The notes under the pieces are model-generated. The model worked only from the letters and a program-made list of their open reading frames with translations, searched no databases and was not told the origin of the DNA. A stretch of 64,000 nucleotides of DNA from Flavobacteriia bacterium 40-80 (GTDB lineage Bacteria; Bacteroidota; Bacteroidia; Flavobacteriales_D; Crocinitomicaceae). A program made the position numbers and the translations under genes. Positions 25,468 through 34,716 of this stretch are shown here, in pieces. Each line of letters opens with the position of its first letter. Positions within the stretch are counted from its first letter, which is position 1. The DNA lies in assembly GCA_001899145.1 (NCBI GenBank), contig MKVF01000030.1, positions 1-64,000 of the forward strand, written 5' to 3'.

Positions 25468-26478
25468 TTAATGTTCGCAGCTTCCTGAAAGATCGTGGAA
25501 TGCTTTGTGAACAATTTCCAGCTGTTCCATCAGCTGCTTATCAGTGACTTTTTTTCCGGAAGCTATTTTACACATTTTTTGTGTCTCCTTTTCCAGCTTT
25601 TCGATAGCGTTTTTAACCGCTTCGTTATTAAAAGAAGCAGGGATTGTTCCTTGCTTTAATGCTGTTGCCTTTTCTGCCAATTCCATGTGGCGCGTTCTGA
25701 TAGGCTCGAAATTTCCTTTTTCAGCACTATGGAAAGTAATTGCCATGATCTCATGAAAATCATTTAATTCTTTCCATGAATCCTTTTCAATCTCTTTCAG
25801 GAACGGATTTGCAAGCGCGTTTTCATAATTTTTGGATACCTGCTCCCAATTGATAATTTCTACGATAGATTTCAGATAATCAGCTCTTTTGTTCTGATAT
25901 TTCAGATAATAAGCGTGTTCCCATACATCAATTCCTAAAATGGGAAATCCTCTCGGTCCTTCTACATCCATGATCGGGTTGTCCTGGTTCGGGGTAGAAG
26001 TGATAACGAGCTTTTTATCCGGAGTAACGATCAGCCACGCCCAGCCGGAACCAAAACGTTTGGATGCGGCATCGTTTAATTTTTCGAGCATGCTCTCAAA
26101 ACTCCCGAAATCATTATTAATGGCTGAAAGCAATTTCTCAGAGGGTTTCTGATTCTTTTCCGGAGTTAAAATAGTCCAGAACATTGTGTGATTGTAGTGT
26201 CCGCCGGCGTTATTCCGGATCGCATTATCGAAATGTGTGGCATTTAATACAATGACTTCCAGTGGCAGATTTGCGAATTTTTTGCCTTCCAGCGCTTTGT
26301 TTAAATTGGAAACATACCCGGCATGATGTTTTTCATAGTGAATCTGCATCGTTTCCTTGTCAATATTGTTCACAAACGCGTCATAACCGTAATTCAGCTT
26401 TGGAAGTTCATAAGGCGCTTGTGAAAAAGACGTGAGCGAGTAAATAATGCCGGTTAGGGCAACGATAAGCTTTTTCAT
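25468..26478 (-). CDS. Exported Fe/Mn superoxide dismutase with C-terminal His-rich extension
   Basis: 336 residues. A signal peptide (MKKLIVALTGIIYSLTSFSQ) precedes a complete Fe/Mn SOD (about 20-222) with all ligands: His47 in QIHYEKHHAGY, His97 in HYNHTMFW, Asp184 and His188 in GIDVWEHAYYLKY. Beyond the SOD fold is an extra roughly 105-residue part (about 230-336) with NDFHEIMAITFHSAEKG, RTRHMELAEKA and HKAFHDLSGSCEH, which looks like a separate alpha-helical, possibly metal-binding bundle seen as a free-standing periplasmic protein elsewhere. Normal SodA/SodB proteins lack both the signal and this extension. Function of the extension unknown. Confidence 0.9.
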   Translation of the reverse strand: MKKLIVALTGIIYSLTSFSQAPYELPKLNYGYDAFVNNIDKETMQIHYEKHHAGYVSNLNKALEGKKFANLPLEVIVLNATHFDNAIRNNAGGHYNHTMFWTILTPEKNQKPSEKLLSAINNDFGSFESMLEKLNDAASKRFGSGWAWLIVTPDKKLVITSTPNQDNPIMDVEGPRGFPILGIDVWEHAYYLKYQNKRADYLKSIVEIINWEQVSKNYENALANPFLKEIEKDSWKELNDFHEIMAITFHSAEKGNFEPIRTRHMELAEKATALKQGTIPASFNNEAVKNAIEKLEKETQKMCKIASGKKVTDKQLMEQLEIVHKAFHDLSGSCEH

Positions 26479-26542
26479 ATTGATTTTTTTGTAGAAAAAT
26501 AACTATTCTGACCGGGTAATTGTCTTTTTTAAACGTTAAAAA

Positions 26543-27469
26543 TTAAGAAAGATAAAGAGCAGCAGCACCCATTAATGCAGCAGAGCTTTCTTCCAGGCCG
26601 GATCTTCTCACGGCAATTTTCCCTTTAAAAATAGTCAGAAGATTATTTTCCATAGCCATTTTGACTTTCTCTGTAAACTCGTTCCCTGAGTTGGCAAGCC
26701 CGCCGAATAAAATAAATGCTTCCGGATCAGAGAAACAGGCAAAATCAGCGAGCGCGCTTCCTAAAATATCGGCCGTGTAGTCAATGATCTTATTGGCCAG
26801 CTCGTCGTTGTTTTTCGCTTCAAGAAAGATGATTTCCGGAGTGATATTTTCATGTCCGGACAGCGAAGAACCGGTGTAAGAAGTTTTGAGCTCTTCGTAA
26901 GTACGCATAACACCTGTCGCTGAAGCATAAGTTTCAAGACAGCCGTATCTTCCGCAGTTACACTTCCGCCCGTTGTTTATCATTCGGATATGGCCGAATT
27001 CGCCCGCGTAGCCGTTGGTTCCCATTAATAGCTGATCGTCAATAATTATTCCGCTTCCCAGGCCTGTTCCTAAAGTAATACTGACAAAATTTTTAAAATG
27101 TTTTCCCGCGCCGAAAATTTTCTCTCCGATTGCAGCCGCGTTGGCATCATTTGCCAGCACGGCCTTCGTGTTAAATCTGAACTTAAAGATGTCACTTAAT
27201 GGAATAATTCCTTTCCAGGGAAGGTTGGGAGCAAAATCAATTGTTCCTTTATAATAATTACCGTTGGGAGCGCCGACTCCGATCCCGGTGATATTGCGGG
27301 CATATCCCAGCTCATCAAGATGGATGAAAAGTTCTTCTACAAAATCTTCAGGCTCCGGAAAAGAAGCTGTCTTAAACGAATTTTTGTAGATGATCTCGCC
27401 TGCGGTGCTGATAATTCCGAATTTAATATTCGTTCCTCCTACATCCACAGCCAGTATATTGTCAGTCAT
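26543..27469 (-). CDS. ROK-family sugar kinase
   Basis: 308 residues. ATP-binding DVGGTNIKFGI near the N-terminus, GVGAPNGN, SITLGTGLGSGIII, GEFGHIRM, the ROK zinc motif CNCGRYGCLETYAS and the C-terminal LFGGLANSG. Probably a glucokinase or related hexose kinase rather than a repressor, as there is no N-terminal HTH. It is transcribed alone, divergent from the NlpC/P60 gene. Sugar specificity (glucose, fructose, N-acetylhexosamine) cannot be assigned from sequence alone. Confidence 0.92.
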   Translation of the reverse strand: MTDNILAVDVGGTNIKFGIISTAGEIIYKNSFKTASFPEPEDFVEELFIHLDELGYARNITGIGVGAPNGNYYKGTIDFAPNLPWKGIIPLSDIFKFRFNTKAVLANDANAAAIGEKIFGAGKHFKNFVSITLGTGLGSGIIIDDQLLMGTNGYAGEFGHIRMINNGRKCNCGRYGCLETYASATGVMRTYEELKTSYTGSSLSGHENITPEIIFLEAKNNDELANKIIDYTADILGSALADFACFSDPEAFILFGGLANSGNEFTEKVKMAMENNLLTIFKGKIAVRRSGLEESSAALMGAAALYLS

Positions 27470-27576
27470 TTATCACTATTTAATATACAATTCTAACAAA
27501 TTATTGTTTATGTTTTTTGCCCGGTAAGGATTTTGGGCATTAAAATTTTGAAGAAATTAGTGCAAATTCACAAAAC

Positions 27577-28470
27577 ATGCTGAAAACAGTCGCTTTATCA
27601 GGTTTGTTATTTCTTTCCGCTCAGTTATTTGCTCAGAACAAGGCATTTGACAAATTGGAAATGTATTACAGCCAGGGACATTATAAACTAGTCTATAACA
27701 GAGCAAACAGGTTATTGAATACACCGGATTACGATTATTCTGTGCTTCCTTCCTTTTATAAAGCAATGGCTGTCTTACAGCTGGCACAAAATGATAACTA
27801 TTATAAAAAAGCGAAATACAGCATTGACGAAGCGGCTGAAATGCTGTATAAAGTAAAACAATCACCGGATGGAATAAAAATTTTTGAAGCGCATGCGGAT
27901 GAGATCCGGAACCTGAAAAAAGATTTGGGATCCTGGGCGGAAGACGTGAAGCTGAAAGGAGACGACAAGAAGTTTCAAAGTATTTCGAATGTGATCGTAA
28001 AATTGTTTGATAAAGTAGGTGAAGTGCCGAGCGTTCCGGTGCAGAAAGAGGAAATCCGTGAAAAAGAGGAATTGTTTAATAAGGATATTTCTTTCCAACG
28101 ACAGGAATTGCTGGCGTATGCAAAAAAGTTTTTGGGAACACCTTACCAGTATGGAGGGACCACGCCTTCCGGCTTTGATTGCAGCGGATTTGTCGGATAT
28201 GTCATGGACTCTCAGAAGATCTCTCTGCCCCGGCGGTCTCAGGATCAGTTTGATTCCTCTAAAAAGCTCAAAGAAAAATCAGTCCAGCCGGGCGATCTTG
28301 TGTTCTTTTCGAGCGGAGGAGGAGTGACACATGTCGGAATCGTCTATTTAATAGACGGAAAATCCATTTACATGATTCATGCTTCGACCGGAAAAGGCGT
28401 TGAAATTGCTGAAATTACCAATTCGGGCTACTGGACCAAACGGATTCACGGCTACGGATCGTATTTATAA
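27577..28470 (+). CDS. NlpC/P60 (C40) cell-wall hydrolase
   Basis: 297 residues. Signal peptide MLKTVALSGLLFLSAQLFAQ, an alpha-helical TPR-like middle (about 22-140), then a C40 peptidase domain with FDCSGFVGYVMD (catalytic Cys), VTHVGIVYL and YMIHAS (two His), preceded by GTPYQYGGTTPSG. Cleaves peptide cross-links such as gamma-D-Glu-mDAP bonds in the periplasm. The N-terminal helical part probably sets localisation or partners. Followed 105 bases later by another wall hydrolase on the same strand. Confidence 0.93.
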   Translation: MLKTVALSGLLFLSAQLFAQNKAFDKLEMYYSQGHYKLVYNRANRLLNTPDYDYSVLPSFYKAMAVLQLAQNDNYYKKAKYSIDEAAEMLYKVKQSPDGIKIFEAHADEIRNLKKDLGSWAEDVKLKGDDKKFQSISNVIVKLFDKVGEVPSVPVQKEEIREKEELFNKDISFQRQELLAYAKKFLGTPYQYGGTTPSGFDCSGFVGYVMDSQKISLPRRSQDQFDSSKKLKEKSVQPGDLVFFSSGGGVTHVGIVYLIDGKSIYMIHASTGKGVEIAEITNSGYWTKRIHGYGSYL

Positions 28471-28575
28471 TTTAAAGAGGAGATAAGTAGTCCCTCGAAG
28501 ATTTTTACTGAAAAAATGTAACCATTGTTAATAACCTGCGTATTAATTGTTGAAAACTTTTAATACAGCGGAGTT

Positions 28576-29652
28576 ATGAGGGCATTGATCGTATTAAGCT
28601 TAATCACATTATCATCAACGGTTTTTGGTGCGGAAGTTACATATACATCTAAACAGGATTATGTGAAAGATTGGTATTCAACAGCCGTGAGGCAGATGAT
28701 TACACACAGAATCCCTGCTTCCATCACACTTGCTCAGGGAGTTTTGGAAAGCTCCTTCGGAAATTCGGACCTGGCAAAATATGCCAATAACCATTTCGGG
28801 ATCAAATGCCATGAATGGACGGGAGAGCGTATATATAAAGACGACGATAAGAAAAATGAATGTTTCAGAAAATATACAACAGCGGCGCAATCTTATGAAG
28901 ATCACAGCCAGTTTTTGACAACCAGAAGCCGGTATGCAAAGCTGTTTACATTAGAAATTACAGATTATAAAGCCTGGGCACAGGGATTGAAAGAAGCGGG
29001 CTATGCAACGAATCCGAAATATCCGGAATTATTGGTGCAGGTTATTGAAGATTTGAAGCTGTATGAATATGATAAGCTGGGATTGACGAACTCTAAAAAT
29101 ATTGATTTAGCGGAAATAGGAAATAAAAATGAGGAGGTTTCTTCTTCTAAATCACCCGTAAAGACACCGACAGTAAAAAACTCTGATAAGCATAAGGCGA
29201 CTTCTGTGAAAACAAAGACGGCAAGCGGAAAGGAAGAAGTAATTATTGAGGTGGAAAATACATCCTTAAATAAAAAAGTAACGACTGTCATGTCTCCCTT
29301 GAAGAAGACAGATCGTTCCGTAAAAGTTCAGGCCAATAAAGTAAAATTCATTGTGGCAAAAAAAGGGGATACCTTTTATAAAATTGCCAGAGAGTTTGAA
29401 TTAACATTATCACAGCTGCACCGGTATAATGACTTTCCTAAAGGAAAAGACATTCTGACAGAAGGAGATCTTGTTTACTTACAGCCAAAAAGAGCGGCTT
29501 CCCGAAAATTAAGAAGCGTGACTTTGGAAAAAGAAATGACAGTTATTGATATTTCACAAGCCTATGGTGTCAAAACCAGTGAAATCGTTAGAAAGAATAA
29601 GCTGGAATCAGCTTCTTCTGTGATAGCAAAGGGCAAAAAAGTTAAATTATAA
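28576..29652 (+). CDS. Glucosaminidase (GH73) with two LysM domains
   Basis: 358 residues. Signal peptide MRALIVLSLITLSSTVFGA; GH73 N-acetylglucosaminidase domain (about 20-170) with ITLAQGVLESSFGNSDLA (catalytic Glu) and YANNHFGIKC, then a Ser/Thr/Lys-rich linker, a LysM repeat (about 256-302; VAKKGDTFYKIAREFELTLSQL) and a second, weaker LysM-like repeat to the C-terminus (MTVIDISQAYGVKTSEIVRKN). Cuts peptidoglycan glycan strands and binds the wall through LysM. Placed after the NlpC/P60 gene and before a terminator at 29685. Confidence 0.93.
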   Translation: MRALIVLSLITLSSTVFGAEVTYTSKQDYVKDWYSTAVRQMITHRIPASITLAQGVLESSFGNSDLAKYANNHFGIKCHEWTGERIYKDDDKKNECFRKYTTAAQSYEDHSQFLTTRSRYAKLFTLEITDYKAWAQGLKEAGYATNPKYPELLVQVIEDLKLYEYDKLGLTNSKNIDLAEIGNKNEEVSSSKSPVKTPTVKNSDKHKATSVKTKTASGKEEVIIEVENTSLNKKVTTVMSPLKKTDRSVKVQANKVKFIVAKKGDTFYKIAREFELTLSQLHRYNDFPKGKDILTEGDLVYLQPKRAASRKLRSVTLEKEMTVIDISQAYGVKTSEIVRKNKLESASSVIAKGKKVKL

Positions 29653-29684
29653 CGAGTTTTTTGTTTGTAGTTAATTGTTTAAAC

Positions 29685-29718
29685 AAAAAGAGAGAATTTT
29701 TTAAGTTCTCTCTTTTTT
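29685..29718. terminator. Bidirectional terminator
   Basis: Stem AAAAAGAGAGAA (29685-29696) / TTCTCTCTTTTT (29706-29717), loop of 9 bases, with A-rich left and T-rich right flanks. Ends the glucosaminidase transcript. Confidence 0.85.
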
Positions 29719-29763
29719 GTTTTTCCACTATTGTATCCGCTGTGAATAGCTATCTTTATCCGC

Positions 29764-31032
29764 ATGAAACACAGAGAGCAGCTTATTTTACAGGCAGGTT
29801 TTTCCGGAGCGAATAATATCCAGAAGCTATATTGGGAAGCAGCATCTGCTTTTTCCATATTGCTTGCCCCGACTGGTAGCGGAAAAACACTGGCGTTTCT
29901 TGTCAGAGCAGAAGAAGCAGGCGCTTTCCCGTTGCTGATTATTTCCCCGACGAGAGAACTGGCTTTACAATTAGTGCAGAATTGCAGGAAAATACTTCCT
30001 GAACGCACCGTTGCAGCCTGTTATGGAGGTCATTCCGTTGAAAATGAAGAAAACCAGCTGAAAAATAATCCCCAGATCGTGGTGGCTACTCCCGGAAGAT
30101 TAGCAGATCATACGGAACGCCGGACGATTGTTCTGAAAGAATTCAGACAGCTGATTATTGATGAATACGATAAGCTGCTGGAACTGGGATTCCGTGAGTC
30201 AACAGATGCCGTTATCGCGGCTTCTGACTGGCAAAATATTCAGTTGAGCAGCGCGACTGTTCTCCCGGATTTTGACACGAAGTTCCGTTCATTCAATTGG
30301 AAAACGATCAACCTGCTTGATGAGCAGCAGCCGGATATTGATTTTTACCAGCTGTTTGTGGAAGATGACAGCGAAAAAGCGGAAATGCTGCTTGACTTTC
30401 TTATAAAATTCAGAAACGAGCGCGTTTTGGTCTTTTGTTCCCATCGGGAAGCCTGCGAACGGATCTCCGACCGTCTTCACGAAGCGGGAATCGGTTCGGC
30501 AATTTATCACGGCGGATTAAGGCAAAGTGAGCGGGAACGGGCATTTATTAAATTTAACCGTCAGTCGGAGCGCCTGTTGGTCTGTACTGATTTAGCAGCC
30601 AGGGGACTGGATCTTCCACAGGTGGATATAGTGATCCATTATCAGCCTGCAAAGGATGAAGCGACCACCACTCACAGGAACGGAAGGACCGGCCGGAGCG
30701 GGAAACATGGGAATGCGGTGTATTTTACCAATGCTGATTATCAGCTTTCTCTTCCCTTGGCAGATTCGCTGAAACCCAATGAAACGATTCACTATCCCGA
30801 TAATGTAACTTTATTTTGTAAAGCGGGCCGGAAGCAAAAGATGAGAAAATCAGATTTTATCGGCTTTTTATGCAAAGAGATCGGAATTCCGGGAGATGCC
30901 ATTTGCGGAGTGGATATCTTTGACGATCACAGTTATGTGACAATGAAGCGTTCCGTATTTAAAAAAAATAATTCGGAATTAAGGCAATTTAAATTAAAAA
31001 AAGAGCGTTTACAATTTCATGTTTGTTATTAA
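29764..31032 (+). CDS. DEAD-box-type RNA helicase with DEYD motif
   Basis: 422 residues. Helicase motifs in order: I APTGSGKT, Ia SPTRELAL, Ib ATPGRLAD, II IIDEYDKLLELGF, III LSSATV, IV VLVFCSHREACE, V VCTDLAARGLDLPQVD, VI HRNGRTGRSG. Motif II reads DEYD rather than DEAD, a known type of variation in Bacteroidota relatives (often DEFD). The C-terminal 70 residues (MRKSDFIGFLCKEIGIPGDAI, SYVTMKRS) resemble the DbpA RNA-binding domain, suggesting an rRNA or cold-response role. No neighbours add information. Confidence 0.9.
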   Translation: MKHREQLILQAGFSGANNIQKLYWEAASAFSILLAPTGSGKTLAFLVRAEEAGAFPLLIISPTRELALQLVQNCRKILPERTVAACYGGHSVENEENQLKNNPQIVVATPGRLADHTERRTIVLKEFRQLIIDEYDKLLELGFRESTDAVIAASDWQNIQLSSATVLPDFDTKFRSFNWKTINLLDEQQPDIDFYQLFVEDDSEKAEMLLDFLIKFRNERVLVFCSHREACERISDRLHEAGIGSAIYHGGLRQSERERAFIKFNRQSERLLVCTDLAARGLDLPQVDIVIHYQPAKDEATTTHRNGRTGRSGKHGNAVYFTNADYQLSLPLADSLKPNETIHYPDNVTLFCKAGRKQKMRKSDFIGFLCKEIGIPGDAICGVDIFDDHSYVTMKRSVFKKNNSELRQFKLKKERLQFHVCY

Positions 31033-31131
31033 AAACTGACTGTTAAATAATTTTTATACATTTTTTGCTAATTCACCGGATTTACAAAGGATTGTATTAG
31101 TATATTTAACCAACTAATAAATTAATATCAT

Positions 31132-31938
31132 ATGAAAGCTAATCTGTATCTTGTTCCCCATGACTTTTCTTCTGTTGGTCAGGCAGCTTTGAATTACGCC
31201 GTTCATTTAGGGAAATACGTTGAAGCTGAAATTCGTATTGTTCATATTGCGGCAAGTGAAAAATCGGTTCCTGAAGCACAGCAGAAATTAACCGAAATTG
31301 TTGCGCAGTTACCTGTATCTCCGAATCTCGAATTTACAAGCGAGGTACGTGTGGGAAATATTTTTACGGATATTAACAAGATCGCGATGGATACAGAAGC
31401 ACAGCTGATTATTATGGGAACACATGGCATCAGAGGCTTTCAGAAATTTTTTGGCAGTCATGCCATCAAGGTGATCAACAGTACAAATGTTCCTTTTTTG
31501 ATTGTTCAGGAAGATACACCCGTCAATGCGATCAAACATATCGCAGTTCCGATCGACATCAGCAGTGAAAGCCTTCAGATTACGAATATCGCAGCGGATC
31601 TGGGGAAAATGCTCAATGCGAAGCTTTCGGTTATTTATGAACCGGTTCATGATTTTACACTAAATAACCGTATGAATATCCGTCTGGGAATTGTCCGGGA
31701 ATCTTACGATAATAAAGGTGTTGATTATGAGATCAGTGAACTGAAAGGAAGTGGTTCCTCCCTGAAAAAGATCAATCACTTCATGGCGGACAATGAATGC
31801 GATCTGGTTGCAATTGCTTATTTCTCGAACGCATTATTCCCGCAATTTGATACCTTTGCACAAAATTTAATCACGAACAAGCAAAAATTACCTTGTTTGA
31901 TAGTGAGTGCAATATCGACATCAAATTCGTATTTTTAA
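31132..31938 (+). CDS. Universal stress protein, two tandem USP domains
   Basis: 268 residues; tandem UspA folds (about 1-128 and 140-268). The first ends with MGTHGIRGFQKFFGSHAIKVI, fitting the GxxGx9GS ATP-binding pattern; the second lacks it (VAIAYFSNALFPQFD), so probably only the first binds nucleotide. Typical for Bacteroidota paired USPs in stress response. Immediately followed by the CvfB gene with no gap, so the two are likely co-transcribed. Confidence 0.92.
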   Translation: MKANLYLVPHDFSSVGQAALNYAVHLGKYVEAEIRIVHIAASEKSVPEAQQKLTEIVAQLPVSPNLEFTSEVRVGNIFTDINKIAMDTEAQLIIMGTHGIRGFQKFFGSHAIKVINSTNVPFLIVQEDTPVNAIKHIAVPIDISSESLQITNIAADLGKMLNAKLSVIYEPVHDFTLNNRMNIRLGIVRESYDNKGVDYEISELKGSGSSLKKINHFMADNECDLVAIAYFSNALFPQFDTFAQNLITNKQKLPCLIVSAISTSNSYF

Positions 31939-32772
31939 ATGTACTTAGGTCAGAACAATACTTTAACCATTCAACGATTTACGGCACCGGGCGCTTTTTT
32001 GGCAGATGCTGAAGGAAACGAGGTGCTCTTACCTAATAAATACCTGACGGATGACCTGTCGGAGGGAGATGAAATAGAAGTATTCATTTACAAAGATTCT
32101 GAAGACCGTCTGGTTGCAGTAACGGAGAAGCCGTTAATTGACCTGTATTGTTTTGCACATTTAAAATGTAAGGAAGTTAACCACATTGGCGCCTTCATGG
32201 ACTGGGGACTCGAGAAAGATCTGCTGGTACCTTATAAAGAGCAGGCGCTGAAGCTGGAAGAAGGAAAATCTTATATCGTTTATCTGGGCATTGATGATGC
32301 TACACAACGGTTATACGGCAGCACAAAGTATGAGCGCTACCTGGACAATGAGCACATTGTTATAGAGAGCGGTCAGGAAGTTGATCTGCTGATCGCTGGC
32401 TATACGGATCTGGGATGTAAAGTGATCATTAATGATACTTACGGAGGACTGATTTTTAAGAATCAGCTCATCAAAAGACTTCCCGTCGGAACCAAAACGA
32501 AAGGATTTGTGAAATCCATCCGTCCAGACGGAAAAATTGACGTTGTGCTGGAACGTCAGGGATACCAGAAAGTAGGAGATCATTCTGAAAGAATCCTTGA
32601 ATATCTGAAGGCTAACAATGGTATTTCACATATTACGGAAAAGTCTTCGCCGGAGGAGATCAGAGCAGCTTTTGAGATGAGTAAGAAAACATTCAAGCAG
32701 GTTTTGGGAAATCTGTACAAGCAGAAATTGATCGCCCTTTCTGACACCGAGATTCGCCTGCTGAAAAATTGA
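31939..32772 (+). CDS. CvfB-family S1-like RNA-binding protein
   Basis: 277 residues with the family layout: N-terminal S1-like folds (LTIQRFTAPGAFLADAEGNEVLLP), a central S1 domain (KEVNHIGAFMDWGLEKDLLVPYKEQ), a third (DLGCKVIINDTYGGLIFKNQLI), and a C-terminal winged helix (about 210-277; ILEYLKANNGISHITEKSSPEEIRAAF, FKQVLGNLYKQKLIAL). CvfB proteins act in RNA metabolism and virulence gene control in Gram-positives; role in this phylum is not established. It starts directly after the USP stop codon. Confidence 0.92.
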   Translation: MYLGQNNTLTIQRFTAPGAFLADAEGNEVLLPNKYLTDDLSEGDEIEVFIYKDSEDRLVAVTEKPLIDLYCFAHLKCKEVNHIGAFMDWGLEKDLLVPYKEQALKLEEGKSYIVYLGIDDATQRLYGSTKYERYLDNEHIVIESGQEVDLLIAGYTDLGCKVIINDTYGGLIFKNQLIKRLPVGTKTKGFVKSIRPDGKIDVVLERQGYQKVGDHSERILEYLKANNGISHITEKSSPEEIRAAFEMSKKTFKQVLGNLYKQKLIALSDTEIRLLKN

Positions 32773-32829
32773 GAATGGAACTTTTATACCATTTTCTCAA
32801 TCTTCCAATCTTCTAATTTTTCAATTTAA

Positions 32830-33564
32830 TTAAAATCCAAACTGATCTTTAAACTTAATGGATTGCCTTCTGGAAACTTCTATTTTTTCGTCCGTTGAAA
32901 GCGTGAACTGCAAACCTCCGTTGAACCAGTTTTCAACTGCTTTGACGTAGTTGAGATTTACAATAAAACGTCTGTTCGCGCGGAAAAACAAATTGGGATC
33001 CAGCTTTTCCTCCAAAGCATTCAGCGAACGTAAGATCATCGGCCTGAAATTATCGAAATGTACTTTAACGTAGTTCCCTTCCGATTCGAAATAGCGGATT
33101 TTTTCCATCTCAATAAGCCAGCATTTATCGCCGTCTTTGATAAAGACCTTATCCTTGGCACCTAAACGCATCCGCTCAATACCAGACATTTTTGTTTCAA
33201 ATTCATCCTGGATAGAGATCTTTTTCAGGGCTTCTTCAAGGCGTGCAGGATCAATCGGTTTGAGTAAATAATCCAGCGCATCTACTTCAAATGCTTTGAT
33301 AGCGTATTCGTCATAAGCGGTAGTGAAAATTACCTGTGGAATTTCTTCCAGCTTTTTCAGCATATCAAGTCCTGTCATTCCAGGCATCTGAATGTCTAAA
33401 AAAATCAAATCCGGTTGTAGATCCCTGATCAGCTCAAGCGCTTCGATGGCATTGGATGCTTCTCCTGCCAGCTCTATTCCCGGCTCTTTTTTTAATAGAG
33501 ATTTCAATTCTTCTCTCGCCAGGCGCTCGTCATCAATGATCAGATAATTCACTTTTTTATTCAT
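32830..33564 (-). CDS. LytTR-family response regulator
   Basis: 244 residues. Receiver domain (1-120) with phospho-acceptor Asp in LIFLDIQMPG, the Thr of FTTAYDEYA and the Lys of YLLKPIDP; then a LytTR DNA-binding domain (about 135-244) with YVKVHFDNF and RRFIVNLNYVKAVE. Paired with the kinase gene upstream, overlapping it by 4 bases (ATGA-type). Such systems commonly act on a few nearby targets; the divergent secreted protein gene at 34717 is a candidate, but no LytTR direct-repeat site was identified. Confidence 0.95.
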   Translation of the reverse strand: MNKKVNYLIIDDERLAREELKSLLKKEPGIELAGEASNAIEALELIRDLQPDLIFLDIQMPGMTGLDMLKKLEEIPQVIFTTAYDEYAIKAFEVDALDYLLKPIDPARLEEALKKISIQDEFETKMSGIERMRLGAKDKVFIKDGDKCWLIEMEKIRYFESEGNYVKVHFDNFRPMILRSLNALEEKLDPNLFFRANRRFIVNLNYVKAVENWFNGGLQFTLSTDEKIEVSRRQSIKFKDQFGF

Positions 33565-34610
33565 ATTACATGTTTTATAATGATTTCACTTATGACTTTT
33601 CCGTCTTCTTCGTAAATACGGAAAGATGCGCCTTCTTTGTACATCAGAGCGAGGCGGCGTTTTGTGTTTTCAATTCCGATTCCGGTATCTGCTGCTTCGT
33701 TTCTTAATTTCCCGGTGTTTTTTACGTACAGATACAATGTTTCCCGGTCCCGTACAATCTGAATTTCCAGTTCTCCTCCGTTGATCTCTTTTGAAATTCC
33801 GTGCTTTACGGCATTTTCAGCCAGCATCTGAAGGATGAATGGCGGAATTTCCAGTTTTTCCAATCCTTCCTGGATCTGCATCGTGACTCTCAGCCGGTCT
33901 TCAAAACGGATTTTTTCCAGATCGAGGTAATTTTTTACGATCTCCAGCTCTTCACCAATGGTAATGGTATCTTTTTTCCCGGAAACCAATGAGGTGCGGA
34001 GCAGATTGGATAATTGCGTCACCGTTTTTTTGGCCAGTTCCGGATCAAATTCGATCAGTGCTCTGATGGAATTCAGCGAATTGAACAGAAAATGAGGGTT
34101 CAGCTGTGATTTTAAATTTTTAAGTTCTATTTCGTTCTGGCTGCTTTGCAGACGCAAATTGTCAATTTCTTTTAAATAGGCTTTATTGAAAAAATAGTAG
34201 GTAAAATAAATCCCGTTCCAAAGAATCAAAAGTAATATTGCGCCTAACATATTCAGGTAGAACGGAATAGATGAAAATTGTTTGTAAAGGTAAGTGAGTG
34301 ATCTGTTTTCAAAAAGGCAAGCGATTAGGGCTTCTGTATTGACCAGTAAAAAGGCAATGATCAGGATCAATACGGATAATCTCGGAATCAGCTTTGAGAA
34401 AGGAAGCTCCAGCCATTGGAAACGGATCATCAGATGGCGCATCCAGTGTGTCAGGAGCAGCCCGGATAAAGAAAAGGATATGACCATTAACATGAATGAA
34501 TAATGGAGCAGATTTCCTTTGTCAAGATAATTGGCCAGATAGGATATGAATGCGTAAGTTGTCCATCCTGAAATCTGGGCAAACCAATATACTTTTTTTG
34601 TTCCGTTCAT
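33561..34610 (-). CDS. LytS/YehU-type sensor histidine kinase
   Basis: 349 residues. Four predicted membrane helices (about 8-140), a short coil, then the His_kinase domain: NPHFLFNSLNSIRALIEF (phospho-acceptor His), MLAENAVKHGISK (N box) and DTGIGIENTKRRLALMY (G box). Partner of the LytTR regulator, which it overlaps. I start at ATG 34610 (MNGTKKVYWFAQ), the usual family start, instead of the longer frame; a TAnnTTTG-like CAAAAATA (minus TATTTTTG) lies at 34615-34622, only five bases before the ATG, so a leaderless transcript or another promoter is implied. Confidence 0.9.
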   Translation of the reverse strand: MNGTKKVYWFAQISGWTTYAFISYLANYLDKGNLLHYSFMLMVISFSLSGLLLTHWMRHLMIRFQWLELPFSKLIPRLSVLILIIAFLLVNTEALIACLFENRSLTYLYKQFSSIPFYLNMLGAILLLILWNGIYFTYYFFNKAYLKEIDNLRLQSSQNEIELKNLKSQLNPHFLFNSLNSIRALIEFDPELAKKTVTQLSNLLRTSLVSGKKDTITIGEELEIVKNYLDLEKIRFEDRLRVTMQIQEGLEKLEIPPFILQMLAENAVKHGISKEINGGELEIQIVRDRETLYLYVKNTGKLRNEAADTGIGIENTKRRLALMYKEGASFRIYEEDGKVISEIIIKHVI

Positions 34611-34716
34611 GATCCAAAAATAAGCTGTTTTTGGAAAATCAGGTGAGAATAACGACAGATGGACTAAAATTTGTATGGAAGGATATTTATCATGAAAAAC
34701 AGTTAGTTTTGGTACT

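Noticed and set aside
32765-32825. Hairpin after the CvfB gene as a standard terminator
   Set aside because: The stem TTGAGAATGG / CCATTTTCTCAA is imperfect and no clear T run follows it, so I left it out of the feature list.
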